64,000 bases of DNA from Homarus americanus (GCF_018991925.1 NW_024720711.1:2775971-2839970); one strand, 5' to 3'. Numbered from the stretch's first letter, positions 12,179 through 24,684 are shown. Notes: generated by a model from the letters alone, not told the origin. Translations and numbers: made by a program.

Positions 12179-13107
12179 GTGAATAATGCACATTACTTTT
12201 AATATACTGTACATGTCAATTATTACTCCTTCATTAATCTTAGTTAAGTGATGTTCTACTGATTATTACTTATTTCTGCGTCTGTTACAGCTGACACACG
12301 GAGAATTTAAACTGGATTACTTGAGGGAATATATGATAGAAATGAATAACAGATGAAAATACGGAGAAGGAAGGGGAGGATAGGGGCATAGCGGTAAGAA
12401 GAATAAGATAAGAGAATAAGTAGCCTTGGGTTGGGGGTTAATATAATGATACACCGTCAGGAGTTACGTCAATCGATGTGGCCTCAAGGCGTGACATATT
12501 TACCAAGTAACGGCATGTAAACAAACAAACTATCCTACTGCAGTACGCACATTATGTCTCTCCCCCGGAAAATATGTATCGCCCCGCCTCAACTTAAATA
12601 ACATTTTAGAATCTATGTTTACGGTCATTAGAGCTTGTTAGCCGGGGTCTATTATTAAGGTAAATACACCGGTTTAATAGCTGGTTGGGAGGGAGAGAGC
12701 CGTAGTTGAATCATCGGCGTCATTGTGTCCATATTTGTGTAAGATATTAGTTGGCCTCGGTCCTCCCTGCGCCCACACGCGCTGTCAAAACAAACTTGTT
12801 GTTTCTACAGGGTGCCACAAGCCCCTCTAGGCCACACGGTGCCTTATGGCGTTGTGCAAACACCCACACGCACGCGTACATAAGGACTCCCTGATACACG
12901 TATGCAAGCACGGACGAAAGCCTATATTAATGCCATAGGTATATCCAATCACGTACAAAAATACACTGCAAGCAAGTACCAATACACACACAGACACACA
13001 CACACACAGGCTGGCGTGACCAACACTCATAAATGATGGCGGGAGTAAGACGGTTCTTGTAGTGTTCTAAGGTTGTCTGTTGCTCCCTTTATCCGCCTCA
13101 CATATAT
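11951..13107. other. Mostly unique intron sequence
   Basis: AT-rich unique DNA holds a (GT)n tract (12124-12177) and a CA-rich stretch (12983-13010). The 12540-12800 part is GC-balanced, non-repetitive and contains homeodomain-type ATTA words. It is a possible regulatory island. No exon was recognised. Confidence 0.5.
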
Positions 13108-14290
13108 TATGGCTGGTCTGTGAAGTGTGTTGTTGGGTCTGTGAAGTGTGTTGTTGGGTCTGTGAAGTGTGTTGTTGGTGTGTGAAGTGTGTTGTTGGGT
13201 CTGTGAAGTGTGTTGTTGGGTCTGTGAAGTGTGTTGTTGGTGTGTGAAGTGTGTTGTTGGTGTGTGAAGTGTGTTGTTGGGGTCTGTGAAGTGTGTTGTT
13301 GGTGTGGGTGTGTTGTTGGGTCTGTGAAGTGTGTTGTTGGGTCTGTGAAGTGTGTTGTTGGTGTGTGTAAGTGTGTTGTTGGTGTGTGAAGTGTGTTGTT
13401 GAGTCTGTGAAGTGTGTTGTTGGGTCTGTGAGTGTGTTGAGTCTGTGAGTGTGTTGTTGGTGTGAAGTGTGTTGTTGGTGTGTGAAGTGTGTTGTTGGGT
13501 CTGTGAGTGTGTTGTTGTTGAGTCTGTGAAGTGTGTTGTTGGTGTGTGAAGTGTGTTGTTGGTCTGTGAAGTGTGTTGTTGGTCTGTGAAGTGTGTTTTA
13601 GGTGTGTGAAGTGTGTTGTTGGTGTGTGGTGTGTTGTTGGGGTCTGTGAAGTGTGTTTTTGGGTGTGTGAAGTGTGTTGTTGGTGTGTGAAGTGTGTTGT
13701 TGAGTCTGTGAAGTGTGTTGTTGGGTCTGTGAAGTGTGTTGTTGAGTCTGTGAGTGTGTTGTTGGTGTGTGAAGTGTGTTGTTGGTGTGTGAAGTGTGTT
13801 GTTGGTGTGTGAAGTGTGTTGTTGGTGTGTGAAGTGTGTTGTTGGGTCTGTGAAGTGTGTTGTTGGGTCTGTGAGTGTGTTGTTGGGGTCTGTGAAGTGT
13901 GTTGTTGGGTCTGTGAAGTGTGTTGTTGGGTCTGTGAAGTGTGTTGTTGGGGTCTGTGAAGTGTGTTGTTGGGGTCTGTGAAGTGTGTTGTTGGGTCTGT
14001 GAAGTGTGTTGTTGGGTCTGTGAAGTGTGTTGTTGGGTGTGTGGAGTGTGTTGTTGGGTCTGTAGTGTGTTGTTGGGTCTGTGAAGTGTGTTGTTGGTGT
14101 GTGAAGTGTGTTGTTGGTCTGTGAAGTGTGTTGTTGGGGTCTGTGAAGTGTGTTGTTGGTGTGTGAAGTGTGTTGTTGGTGTGTGAAGTGTGTTGTTGGG
14201 TCTGTGAAGTGTGTTGTTGGGTCTGTAAGTGTTGTTGGGTCTGTGAAGTGTGTTGTTGAGTCTGTAAGTGTGTTTTGTAGTGTGTTGGCG
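13108..14290. repeat. 1.2-kb minisatellite, 21-bp unit
   Basis: Units read GTGTGTTGTTGGGTCTGTGA with variants (GGTGTGTGAA, GAGTCTGTGA) in tandem, roughly 55 copies. The G/T-only character of the + strand leaves the minus strand open for 460 codons of His/Thr/Asn-rich sequence, an artefact. Confidence 0.95.
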
Positions 14291-14349
14291 GTCTGAGACG
14301 TGAAACAGTGGTCAGTGTTGTGTGTGGAGCATGAGTTAATGTATGTTAG

Positions 14350-14620
14350 TGAAGCATGACGCCTTCCTCCCTCTCCCTCCCTCACCATCCTTCTCTCCCC
14401 TTCCTCCATTCTTCCTCATTCCCTCCCTCACCATCCTTCTCTCCCCCCTTCCCCCTTCTTCCCTCATTCACACCTACCCTCCTTCCTCCTCTCGAACCAA
14501 TGACACTCCCCCCTCACAAGCCTTCCATTCTACCCTTCACCCCCCTTCCCCTCACCTCCTTTCTCCCTCCTTTATCTCACCTTCTCTCCTACTCCCTCCT
14601 CTACTTCATCTCCCCCAGTT
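14350..14620. repeat. Pyrimidine tract
   Basis: C/T-rich low-complexity block of about 270 bp with CCCTCCCTCACCATCC repeated twice. Confidence 0.75.
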
Positions 14621-14721
14621 ATAAGCAACAAGGCACCAACAACGACTCGTAAACTGCCGTGTCTCTCAGTGATCGTAAAACCAATTCAACTTCCTTTTCT
14701 ATTCTTTTAATGGCTGATGTT

Positions 14722-15007
14722 TTGTTGGCCTCTGTTGTCCTTCCACCTTGGCCTCTAATACCCCTCCATCTTGGTCTCTGTTGCCCTCTACCTTGGCCTC
14801 TGTTGTCCTTCCACCTTGGCCTCTATTACCCCTCCATCTTGGTCTCTGTTGCCCCTCTACCTTGGACTCTATTGCCCCTCCACTTTGGTTTTGTACTGTC
14901 TGTTTGAGTCATCTGAGAGGACTGCATGGGTTGTCTGTCTTCGCCTTTGTCTGTTTGTCTGTTTGTCATCCTCACCTCACAGACAAAACCCCTGCCTGGA
15001 AGTGCTT

Positions 15008-15078
<71 letters not shown>
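14722..15078. repeat. CACCTTGGCCTCTGTTG minisatellite and (GT)n
   Basis: Seven imperfect copies of a roughly 23-bp unit (TTGGCCTCTGTTGTCCTTCC) span 14722-14890. A long (GT)n tract follows at 15008-15078. Confidence 0.85.
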
Positions 15079-15081
<3 letters not shown>

Positions 15082-15197
15082 GCACTAAACAGTGGGGACT
15101 CAGGTGTCACTATCAAGACACCTGTCTCAACACCTGTTAGACACCTGTAAGGAAACAAGTTCAGGATCCTTGCTCGTCGCAGTTGGTATTTGAGCGC

Positions 15198-15618
15198 CGA
15201 GGACGACCTATTACGAGAACGACCTATTACGAGAACGACCTATTACGAGGACGACCCATTAGGGACGACCTATTACGAGGACGACCCATTACGAGAACGA
15301 CCTATTACGAGGACGACCTATTACGAGGACGACCTATTACGAGGACAACCTATTACGAGGACGACCTATTACGAGGATAACCTATTACGAGGACAACATA
15401 TTACGAGAACGACCTATTACGAGGACGACCTATTACGAGAACGACCTATTACGAGGACAACATATTACGAGAACGACATATTACGAGGACAACATATTAC
15501 GAGAACGACCTATTACGAGGACGACATATTACGAGGACAACATATTACGAGAACGACCTATTACGAGGACGACATATTACGAGGACGACATATGCAGAAC
15601 GACCTATTACGAGGACGA
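15198..15618. repeat. Minisatellite, 16-bp unit (GACGACCTATTACGAG)
   Basis: About 26 units with limited substitution (CTATTA/CATATTA, GGAC/GAAC). Sixteen is not a multiple of three, but the unit has no stop in any + frame, so a 159-codon open frame arises without coding meaning. Confidence 0.95.
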
Positions 15619-16830
15619 TGTGTCAAGGTCGTCGTCACCGCAGTGGCTGAAGACGACGAGATCTTATGAGACTTTTCTGTTTTGTGTTGAGAGGAACATA
15701 AGAAAGCTACTCGATAATGTCTGATCTGGTGTAGAGTTTAGCATGAATGTCTTTTGGGATTAATTTGAGTTATATATTGAGATTAGATGACGATAAAAGA
15801 TGAATTAAACTTATCATCTCATCCTTTGATTGTGAATTGTAGTTTGGAGTTATTAACACAGAGGTAAATAATATATTCTGAAAAGATTGGTTAGAAATTT
15901 TTTTTGTTAAGTGAAATATATGGAGAGTATAAAGAAAGTATATATTGTTACTGGTTTCATTCGTTTTTGCTGCCTCTTGTGTAATCCGCGTGTAATCCAC
16001 CGTGATGATAATAATTACCTTATTGGGTCGGTAAGGACCAATTTGTGACTTACGAGAACATCGCGTGTCCCGCCTCACTACCGCGACGCCCCCTGGATAA
16101 AATAACCCCCCCTCGTCTGAACCACACGGATTATCGTCTTTATCCACCAGTGACGTAAGAACGATTGTTGGGGTGGATTGTTGAGGTAGTGTCCTAGTAT
16201 AGACTATCCTCTTTCTATCACCAGGAGAGGATTTTCAGCTTTATTCACCTCGGCTAAGGACGATCTTTCTCCTGTCAAGTCCTAGGTGGGAGGTGGGGTG
16301 GGGGAGAACGTCTTACAGGGGTATTCCATGAGTGGCCACAATAGCCTGGACAAGGAGGAGTATTTAGGAGAAGATTAATCAGTAGTTTGGGCGTATATAT
16401 CATGTCCAGAGGGGGGTCGTAAAGAAATTGCTAGTTGATTAATAGATTCCTCTAGAAGTCAGCCGCTGGACGCTCGACAGGGGGTGGTGAGGGTAGAGGG
16501 GGAGGGCGCAGTGGTGTATAGAGATCCGGGTATTTGGTTCGACTGACAGGTGACTATGGCGTTTATTAGGTCAGATAGAAGGGGGTCACTGATAGGGTCA
16601 AGTATAGGTCACAGCAATAGGTCACTTAATGGGATAATGAACAATTCACAGATATGAACAATTCGCAGATATGAAGGAATAATTGGCGTCTTTTGCAGTT
16701 GGCGGATATGAAGAATTAATTATTTTTGAGGGAGATTAACTGCGGCTTTTACAGATTACTGGAGCCTTAATGGTGGGGAGGGAGGATTAGTCTCTTCAGT
16801 AGCCTGGGTGCTTCTCAGATTTTGGTGATT
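15619..16830. other. Unique intron sequence
   Basis: About 1.2 kb without tandem arrays, apart from a short doubled ACAATTCRCAGATATGA at 16641-16674. No exon, SINE or LINE was recognised. It is the longest nearly repeat-free stretch of this intron. Confidence 0.5.
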
Positions 16831-17140
16831 ATCCGCGTCCTTGGTTATCCTTGTTCTTGATTATAGGCGTCCTTGGTTATCCGTGTTCTTGATTATAGGC
16901 GTCCTTGGTTATCCGTGTTCTTGATTATAGGCGTCCTTGGTTATCCGTGTTCTAGGTTAGTCGCATCCTATGTTATCCGCATCCTTGGTTATCTGCCTCT
17001 TTGGTTATCCGCGTCCTTGCTTATCCGCGTCCTTGATTATCCGTGTGTATGATTATCCGCGTCCGTCATTAGTTACCCGTGTCCGTATTTATCCGGGTCT
17101 ATGATTATTCGCATCCGTGATTATACGTAATTTTTATTTG
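16831..17140. repeat. Minisatellite with GGTTATCCGYGT core
   Basis: A 31-bp unit with GTCCTTGGTTATCCGTGTTC repeats three times. It then decays into 15-17 bp copies of TTGGTTATCCGCGTCC. Confidence 0.85.
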
Positions 17141-17154
17141 TCCTCAGTTATACA

Positions 17155-17350
17155 CATCGTCGGTTATCCCTCCCGTCTTGTTCGGGTGTTCGGTTATCTC
17201 TCTCTCTCGTCTTGTTCGGGTGTTCGGTTATCTCTCTCTCTCGTCTTGTTCGGGTGTTCGGTTATCTCTCGTGTCTCGTTCCGGTGTTCGGTTATTCCTC
17301 ACGTCTTGTTCCAGTGTTCGGTTATCTCTCTCGTCTTGTTCGGGGTGTTC
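17155..17350. repeat. Minisatellite with TTGTTCGGGTGTTCGGTTAT unit
   Basis: Units of 30-34 bp, about six copies, share the GGTTATC core with the preceding array. An internal CT run varies in length. Confidence 0.85.
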
Positions 17351-17461
17351 GGATCGGCAGCGTTTGGTCGGGAAGTGGTACGTGGACAGATAGATGGCCT
17401 CTTGTTCGCTCCTTCACTCACTACTTGACCGACTGACCGACCGATCAATGATGTGTCCGAC

Positions 17462-17985
17462 CCGCTCACTGCTCAAGAGGGCGTCACTGCTCTGGGGGCG
17501 TAACTGCTGAGGAGGACGTCACTGCTGAGGAGGCCGTCACTGCTCAGGAGGGCGTCACTGCTCAGGAGGGCGTCACTGCTCAGGATAGCGTCACTGCTTA
17601 GAGAGTCACTGCTCTGGAGGGTGTCACTGCTTAGAGAGTCACTGCTTAGGAGGGCGTCACTGCTTAGAAGTCACTGCTTAGGAGGGCGTCACTGCTTAGG
17701 AGGGCGTCACTGCTCTGGGGGCGTCACTGCTGAGGAGGGCGTCACTGCTCAGGAGGGCGTCACTGCTCAGGAGGACGCCATTGCTCAGTGGACGTCACTG
17801 TAGGAGGGCGTCACTGCTGAGAGGGCGCGTCACTGCTGAGGAGGGCGTCTCTGCTGAGAGGGGCGTCACTGCTGAGGAGGTCGTCACCGCTGAGAGGGCG
17901 TCACTGCTGAGGGCGTCACTGCTGAGAGGTCGTCACTGCTCAGGAGGGCGTCACTGCTCAGGAGGGCGTCACTGCTTATCCTCGA
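17462..17985. repeat. Minisatellite, 18-bp unit (GTCACTGCTCAGGAGGGC)
   Basis: About 28 units with CTCAGG/CTGAGG/CTTAGG variants and small deletions. Because 18 bp is six codons, short repetitive frames result. It is non-coding. Confidence 0.95.
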
Positions 17986-17999
17986 AATAACCGACCATC

Positions 18000-18520
18000 G
18001 GAATCACAACCATAGCCAACCATTACGCCACACCACCATAACTCATCACCACTACAACTCATCACCACTACCACAACAACCTTTATATTTTGTCATCTTC
18101 CTCATCACCGTCACAACCACCACACCTTCCTCACCTCCACCACAGCCACCACAACACCACACCACCACCACAACACCACACCACCACCACCACACCTCCT
18201 CCTGATCATCTCCTTATACCACCACAAACACCACTACCCCCCCCTTCCTCCTCCTCCCTCCTTCTGCTCTCTTTTTCCAATTTGATTCACTTTTTGTTGG
18301 CCTATAAATCACCAACAATTCCCCGGAACAAAAAGGGTTGGTCGGGGAGAGGTGAGGCGAGGAGTGGCGAGGCAGGGTGAGACGAGACGGCGAGGAGAGG
18401 AGTGACGAGGCAATGAAAGGAAGTGGCGAAGTAGGGTGGAGGAGAGTCAGGGCGAGGCGAGTCAGGGCGCGGGCAGGGGAAGGCGAGGTGGTGGAAGTAG
18501 AGTGAGGAGAGGCAGGGCGA
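18000..18520. repeat. CAC-rich block and GGCGAGGAG-rich block
   Basis: ACCACCACAACACC-type low complexity (18004-18240), unique DNA, then G/A-rich GGCGAGGNGAGG words (18345-18520). No gene is seen. Confidence 0.65.
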
Positions 18521-18601
18521 GAAGATGAGGACCGCCCGTACCGGCCTTCTTTCTGACCGACACCAACCGACCTCCCTCATACCTCGAGTCTGTGTCTGTC
18601 T

Positions 18602-18603
<2 letters not shown>

Positions 18604-18658
<55 letters not shown>
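18604..18658. repeat. (GT)n microsatellite
   Basis: A perfect GT dinucleotide tract of about 55 bp. Confidence 0.97.
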
Positions 18659-18660
<2 letters not shown>

Positions 18661-18911
18661 CGGCCCTTCTCTCAGGCGTGAAGGGGGCAGCACTCCCAGC
18701 TGTCTGTTATCATGGAGGAGGAAGGGGGGAGGAGGGGGGTTTCTCATCACCCAGGGGCGTCCTCTCCTCTCCTCCTGCCCGTCCGTCAGTCAGTAAGGTC
18801 GTGGTCCTCGGTGCCATATAGGGGAGGGAGGCGGTTAGATCTCGTCGGCAGCTTCAAGATATATTCATTCAGGGACGTCGCCTCTTGTGCCGGTCTAAAT
18901 AGTGACGTCTC

Positions 18912-19075
18912 ATAAATGGGGACACCTTGTTGTTAATAGGGATACCTTGTTAATGGAGACACCTTATAATAAATGGGGACACCTTGTTGTTAATGGGGAC
19001 ACCTTGTTGTTAATAGGGACACCTTGTTAATGGAGACACCTTATAATAAATGGGGACATCTTGTTGTTAATCAGA
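18912..19075. repeat. Minisatellite of GGGGACACCTTGTTGTTAAT units
   Basis: About seven units of 20-24 bp in two alternating types (TTGTTGTTAAT and TTATAATAAAT), giving a higher-order repeat near 65 bp. Confidence 0.85.
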
Positions 19076-19167
19076 CTCTTATGATCCATCGCATATCTCA
19101 AACCATCATCTGTCTTCTTCCTCTTCTTCTTTTTTTGTGACGCGACGCTAACCAGACCAACATCAAC

Positions 19168-19222
<55 letters not shown>
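19168..19222. repeat. (CAT)n microsatellite
   Basis: About 18 perfect CAT units. The poly-Met frame on the minus strand is an artefact. Confidence 0.97.
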
Positions 19223-19224
<2 letters not shown>

Positions 19225-19264
19225 CGAAAGAAATAGTAGATCATCATTCTGCCAGGAACTCACA

Positions 19265-19550
19265 CGGGCACAGGCAACTTGTTAGAAATCCTCAGACCAT
19301 CTCGACATCATCCATCCGGTCCCCCTCAATGAAGGGTTAATACGGCTTAGGGTCATATGCCTGTCCTTTGAAGCCGCTCAAGAACCCTTACCAGAATTGG
19401 ATCACGGGGCCTTAATGCCCTTTGTTCATTTTGGCTACATGTGGTGTGGTGGTCCTGCCGAATTACGGAGCCTTCTGCGAGGTGGTCTCATTGATGTATA
19501 GTGCAGCTCCATAATGCGATTTGCTGATTTATTGTGAGGTACTTGGTTGG
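19265..19550. other. Repeat-free island before the 42-bp array
   Basis: Balanced-composition unique sequence. No exon signature of COE or other known proteins was seen. It is a candidate conserved non-coding element. Confidence 0.3.
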
Positions 19551-19554
19551 GTGA

Positions 19555-22500
19555 GGTGTATTGTGGCAGGTGTTCTCAGGTGTTGGTGGTGAAGGTGGTG
19601 TATTGAGGCAGGTGTTCTCAGGTGGTGGTGGTGAAGGTTGTGTATTGTGGCAGGTGTTCTCAGGTGGTGTTGGTGAAGGTGGTGTATTGAGGCAGGTGTT
19701 CTCAGGTGTTGGTGAGTGTATTGAGGCAGGTGTTCTCAGGTGGTGGTGGTGAAGGTTGTGTATTGTGGCAGGTGTTCTCAGGTGGTGTTGGTGAGGTTGT
19801 GTGTATTGAGGCAGGTGTTCTCAGGTGTTGGTGAAGGTTGTGTATTGAGGCAGGTGTTCTCAGGTGGTGGTGGTGAAGGTTGTGTATTGAGGCAGGTGTT
19901 CTCAGGTGGTGTTGGTGAAGGTTGTGTATTGGGGCAGGTGTTCTCAGGTGTTGGTGGTGAAGGTTGTGTATTGAGGCAGGTGTTCTCAGGTGTTGGTGAA
20001 GGTGGTGTATTGAGGCAGGTGTTCTCAGGTGGTGGTGGTGAAGGTTGTGTATTGAGGCAGGTGTTCTCAGGTGATGGTGAAGGTGGTGTATTGAGGCAGG
20101 TGTTCTCAGGTGTGTGTTGGTGAAGGTGGTGTATTGAGGCAGGTGTTCTCAGGTGGTGTTGGTGAAGGTGGTGTATTAGGCAGGTGTTCTCAGGTGGTGG
20201 TGGTGAAGGTTGTGTATTGAGGCAGGTGTTCTCAGGTGGTGTTGGTGAGGTGGTGTATTGAGGCAGGTGTTCTCAGGTGTTGTTGGTGAAGGTGGTGTAT
20301 TGGGGGCAGGTCAGGTGGTGGTGGTGAAGGTTGTGTATTGAGGCAGGTGTTCTCAGGTGGTGGTGGTGAAGGTGGTGTATTGGGGCGGTGTTCTCAGGTG
20401 TTGTTGGTGAAGGTTGTGTATTGAGGCAGGTGTTCTCAGGTGGTGGTGGTGGTGGTGTATTGGAGCAGGTGTTCTCAGGTGTTGTTGGTGAAGGTTGTGT
20501 ATTGAGGCAGGTGTTCTCAGGTGGTGGTGGTGAAGGTTGTATTGAGGCAGGTGTTCTCAGGTGTTGTTGGTGAAGGTGGTGTATTGAGGCAGGTGTTCTC
20601 AGGTGGTGGTGGTGAAGGTTGTGTATTGAGGCAGGTGTTCTCAGGTGGTGTTGGTGAAGGTTGTGTATTGAGGGCAGGTGTTCTCAGGTGTTGTTGGTGA
20701 AGGTGGTGTATTGGGCAGGTGTTCTCAGGTGGTGTTGGTGAAGGTGGTGTATTGGGGAGGTGTTCTCAGGTGGTGTTGGTGAAGGGTTGTGTATTGAGGC
20801 AGGTGTTCTCAGGTGATGGTGAAGGTGGTGTACTGAGGCAGGTGTTCTCAGGTGGTGTTGGTGAAGGTGGTGTATTGGGGCAGGTGTTCTCAGGTGTTGT
20901 TGGTGAAGGTTGTGTATTGAGGCAGGTGTTCTCAGGTGGTGGTGGTGAAGGTTGTGTATGAGGCAGGTGTTCTCAGGTGTTGTTGGTGAAGGTTGTGTAT
21001 TGGGGCAGGTGTTCTCAGGTGTTGTTGGTGAAGGTGGTGTATTGAGGCAGGTGTTCTCAGGTGTTGTTGGTGAAGGTTGTGTGATTGAGGCAGGTGTTCT
21101 CAGGTGGTGGTGGTGAAGGTTGTGTATTGAGGGCAGGTGTTCTCAGGTGTTGTTGGTGAAGGTTGTGTATTGAGGCAGGTGTTCTCAGGTGGTGGTGGTG
21201 AAGGTGGTGTATTGAGGCAGGTGTTCTCAGGTGTTGTTGGTGAAGGTTGTGTATTGAGGCAGGTGTTCTCAGGTGGTGGTGGTGAAGGTTGTGTATTGAG
21301 GCAGGTGTTCTCAGGTGTTGTTGATGAAGGTGGTGTATTGGGGCAGGTGTTCTCAGGTGGTGGTGGTGAAGGTTGTGTATTGAGGCAGGTGTTCTCAGGT
21401 GGTGTTGGTGAAGGTTGTGTATGGGGCAGGTGTTCTCAGGTGTTGTTGGTGAAGGTGGTGTATTGAGGCAGGTGTTCTCAGGTGGTGTTGGTGAAGGTGG
21501 TGTATTGAGGCAGGTGTTCTCAGGTGGTGTTGGTGAAGGTTGTGTATTGAGGCAGGTGTTCTCAGGTGATGGTGAAGGTGGTGTACTGAGGCAGGTGTTC
21601 TCAGGTGGTGTTGGTGGTGGTGTATTGGGGCAGGTGTTCTCAGGTGGTGTTGGTGAGGTGGTGTGTTGGGGCAGGTGTTCTCAGGTGGTGGTGGTGAAGG
21701 TTGTGTATTGAGGGCAGGTGTTCTCAGGTGGTGTTGGTGAAGGTGGTGTATTGAGGGGTGTTCTCAGGTGTTGTTGGTGAAGGTGGTGTGATTGGGCAGG
21801 TGTTCTCAGGTGGTGGTGTTGAAGGTTGTGTATTGGGGCAGGTGTTCTCAGGTGGTGTTGGTGAAGGTTGTGTATTGAGGCAGGTGTTCTCAGGTGGTGG
21901 TGGTGAAGGTTGTGTATTGAGGCAGGTGTTCTCAGGTGTTGTTGGTGAAGGTGGTGTATTGAGGCAGGGTGTTCTCAGGTGTTGTTGGTGAGTGGTGTAT
22001 TGAGGCAGGTGTTCTCAGGTGGTGGTGGTGAGGTTGTGTATTGAGGCAGGTGTTTTCAGGTGGTGTTGGTGAAGGTTGTGTAGGGGCAGGTGTTCTCAGG
22101 TGTTGGTGAAGGTGGTGTATTGAGGCAGGTGTTCTCAGGTGGTGGTGGTGAAGGTTGTGTATTGTGGCAGGTGTTCTCAGGTGGTGTTGGTGAAGGTTGT
22201 GTATTGTGTGCAGGTGTTCTCAGGTGGTGGTGGTGAAGGTGGTGTACTGAGGCAGGTGTTCTCAGGTGGTGTTGGTGAAGGTTGTGTATTGTGGCAGGTG
22301 TTCTCAGGTGGTGTTTGAAGGTGGTGTACTGAGGCAGGTGTTCTCAGGTGGTGTTGGTGAAGGTTGTGTATTGTGGCAGGTGTTCTCAGGTGGTGTTGGT
22401 GAAGGTGGTGTACTGAGGCAGGTGTTCTCAGGTGGTGGTGGTGAAGGTTGTGTATTGAGGCAGATGTTCTCAGGTGTTGGTGAAGGTGGTGTATTGAGGC

Positions 22501-22570
22501 AGGTGTTCTCAGGTGGTGGTGGTGGTGAAGGTGGTGTATTGAGGCAGGTGTTCTCAGGTGGTGGTGATGA
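19555..22570. repeat. 3-kb minisatellite, 42-bp unit
   Basis: Roughly 70 copies of a 42-bp unit built from GGCAGGTGTTCTCAGGTG, a variable GGTGGTGGT/TTGTTGGT segment and GAAGGTTGTGTATTGA. Length variants come from gain or loss of GGT triplets and of single G residues. At 14 codons per unit, fragments of frame stay open (GQVFSGGVGEG...), but single-base indels break it repeatedly. It is the largest array in the window. Confidence 0.97.
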
Positions 22571-22724
22571 GAAGGAGTTGGGTACCTTAAGTGGTGGTGA
22601 AGGTGGTGATGATGAGTTGGGAGGAGGTGGTGGTGAAGAGTTGGGAGGAGGTGAGAGTGTCCTTACGTAAGCCATTGAGGGAAGTTGATCGTGTTCCCAC
22701 CAAGCCGATTACCATTCATTTTTG

Positions 22725-22815
22725 GTTAGATTAGGTTAGATTAGGTTAGATTAGGTTAGATTAGGTTAGATTAGGTTAAGTTAAGCTAATATTAGAATAG
22801 GTTAGGTTAGGGACC
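22725..22815 (+). repeat. (GATTAGGTTA)n telomere-type block
   Basis: Tandem TTAGATTAGG/TTAGGTTAG units, TTAGG-derived, run in the + orientation and face the CCTAA array 150 bp downstream. Confidence 0.85.
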
Positions 22816-22964
22816 CATCAGCCTGGCCGGTGGGAGGGGAAAAACGTCTTTCAACCGCGCTATGATGGGAGGAGGAGTAAGGGAGAGAGTTAGTGAGGTG
22901 TCTACAGGTGGTGGTGATGGCAGTAGTGAGTGTGTTAACAGATATCCAAAATATATTTAATTAC

Positions 22965-23282
22965 CTAACCTAACCTACCCTACCCTAATCCTAACCTAAA
23001 CCTAACTAACCCTCCTCTACCTAATCCTAACCCAACCTATCTTAACCTAATCTAACCCACACCCAACCTATCTTACACAATCCCAACCCAACCCAACCTA
23101 TCTTAACCTAATCCCAACCTAACCCAACCTATCTTAACCTAATCTAACCTAACCTAACCTATCTTAACAATCTAACCCAACCACTATCTTAACCTAATCC
23201 TAACCTAACCTAACCTATCTTAACCTAATCCTAACCTAACCTAACCTATCTTAACCTAATCCTAACCTAACCTAACCTATCT
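22965..23282 (-). repeat. CCTAA-type array upstream of exon B
   Basis: About 320 bp of CCTAACCTAACC, CCTAATCC and CCTATCTTAA units, often in a pattern of about 34 bp. Every CTAAC is a match to the metazoan branch-point consensus. The array ends 62 bp before the exon B acceptor. Confidence 0.9.
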
Positions 23283-23312
23283 CAAAGTTGTCGTTCCTGT
23301 CTGACTGCATGA

Positions 23313-23986
<674 letters not shown>

Positions 23987-24053
<67 letters not shown>
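23987..24053. repeat. (CT)n microsatellite
   Basis: A perfect CT tract of about 67 bp. Confidence 0.97.
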
Positions 24054-24055
<2 letters not shown>

Positions 24056-24124
24056 CATCAACCACGACTATTACCACTACTACTACTATTATTACTATCA
24101 TCACCACCACTATATAACTATCTT

Positions 24125-24525
24125 AACCTCCCACCCCTCGCTACCACCCATCCCTGCCACCACCCATTCCTAGCCACCACCCATCCCTCGCCACCACCCA
24201 TTCCTAGCCACACCCATCCCTCGCCACTACCCATCCCTAGCCACCACCCATCCCTCGCCACTACCCACCCCTCGCCACCACCATCCCTCGCCACTACCCA
24301 CCCTCGCCACCACCCATTCCTAGCCACCACCATCCCTCTCACTACCCATCCCTAGCCACCACCTATTCCTAGCCACCACCTACCTCTCTCCACCACCCAT
24401 CACTCCACCACTACCTATTTCTCGCCACTACCCATCCTCGCCACCACCATCCCTCGCCACCACCATCCTCGCCACCACCCATCCCTCGCCACCACCCATC
24501 CCTCGCCACCACCCACAACTCGCCA
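24125..24525. repeat. Minisatellite, 17-bp unit (CCACCACCCATCCCTCG)
   Basis: About 24 units with TCCCTCG/TTCCTAG variants and single-base losses. Confidence 0.93.
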
Positions 24526-24684
24526 TCATTCTCCTACCACCCTGCCACCCCTCGTTTAAAACATTCTCCACTTAGTTTAACCCTTTGTTCACGTAAACCT
24601 TTTAAAACATTGCCTTTAAGTGGTTTAACCCCCATCTGCACTTCAGAAAATATGTTCTTTCGTGGTTCAACTTCCTATTAGTGG
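24526..24684. other. Unique spacer
   Basis: AT-rich intron sequence with several TTTAAAACATT words. Nothing further is seen. Confidence 0.5.

Noticed and set aside
12290..12357. Acceptor-like TCTGTTACAG followed by a short open frame (LTHGEFKLDYLREYM)
   Set aside because: No donor or homology, and it does not resemble any COE segment. A chance open frame in AT-rich DNA is more likely.
13027..14409. 460-codon minus-strand frame rich in His, Thr and Asn
   Set aside because: Complement of the G/T-rich 21-bp minisatellite; the open frame reflects composition only.
15190..15669. 159-codon frame with a TYYEDDLLRG-like repeat
   Set aside because: The 16-bp unit cycles through three frames, giving a false 16-residue protein repeat. 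There is no supporting splice or start signal.
19027..19263. Poly-methionine minus-strand frame
   Set aside because: Translation of (CAT)n.
19561..22670. Chain of Gly/Val/Ser repeat frames resembling a secreted repeat protein
   Set aside because: Frames break at many single-base indels in the 42-bp array, and no signal peptide or unique ends exist.
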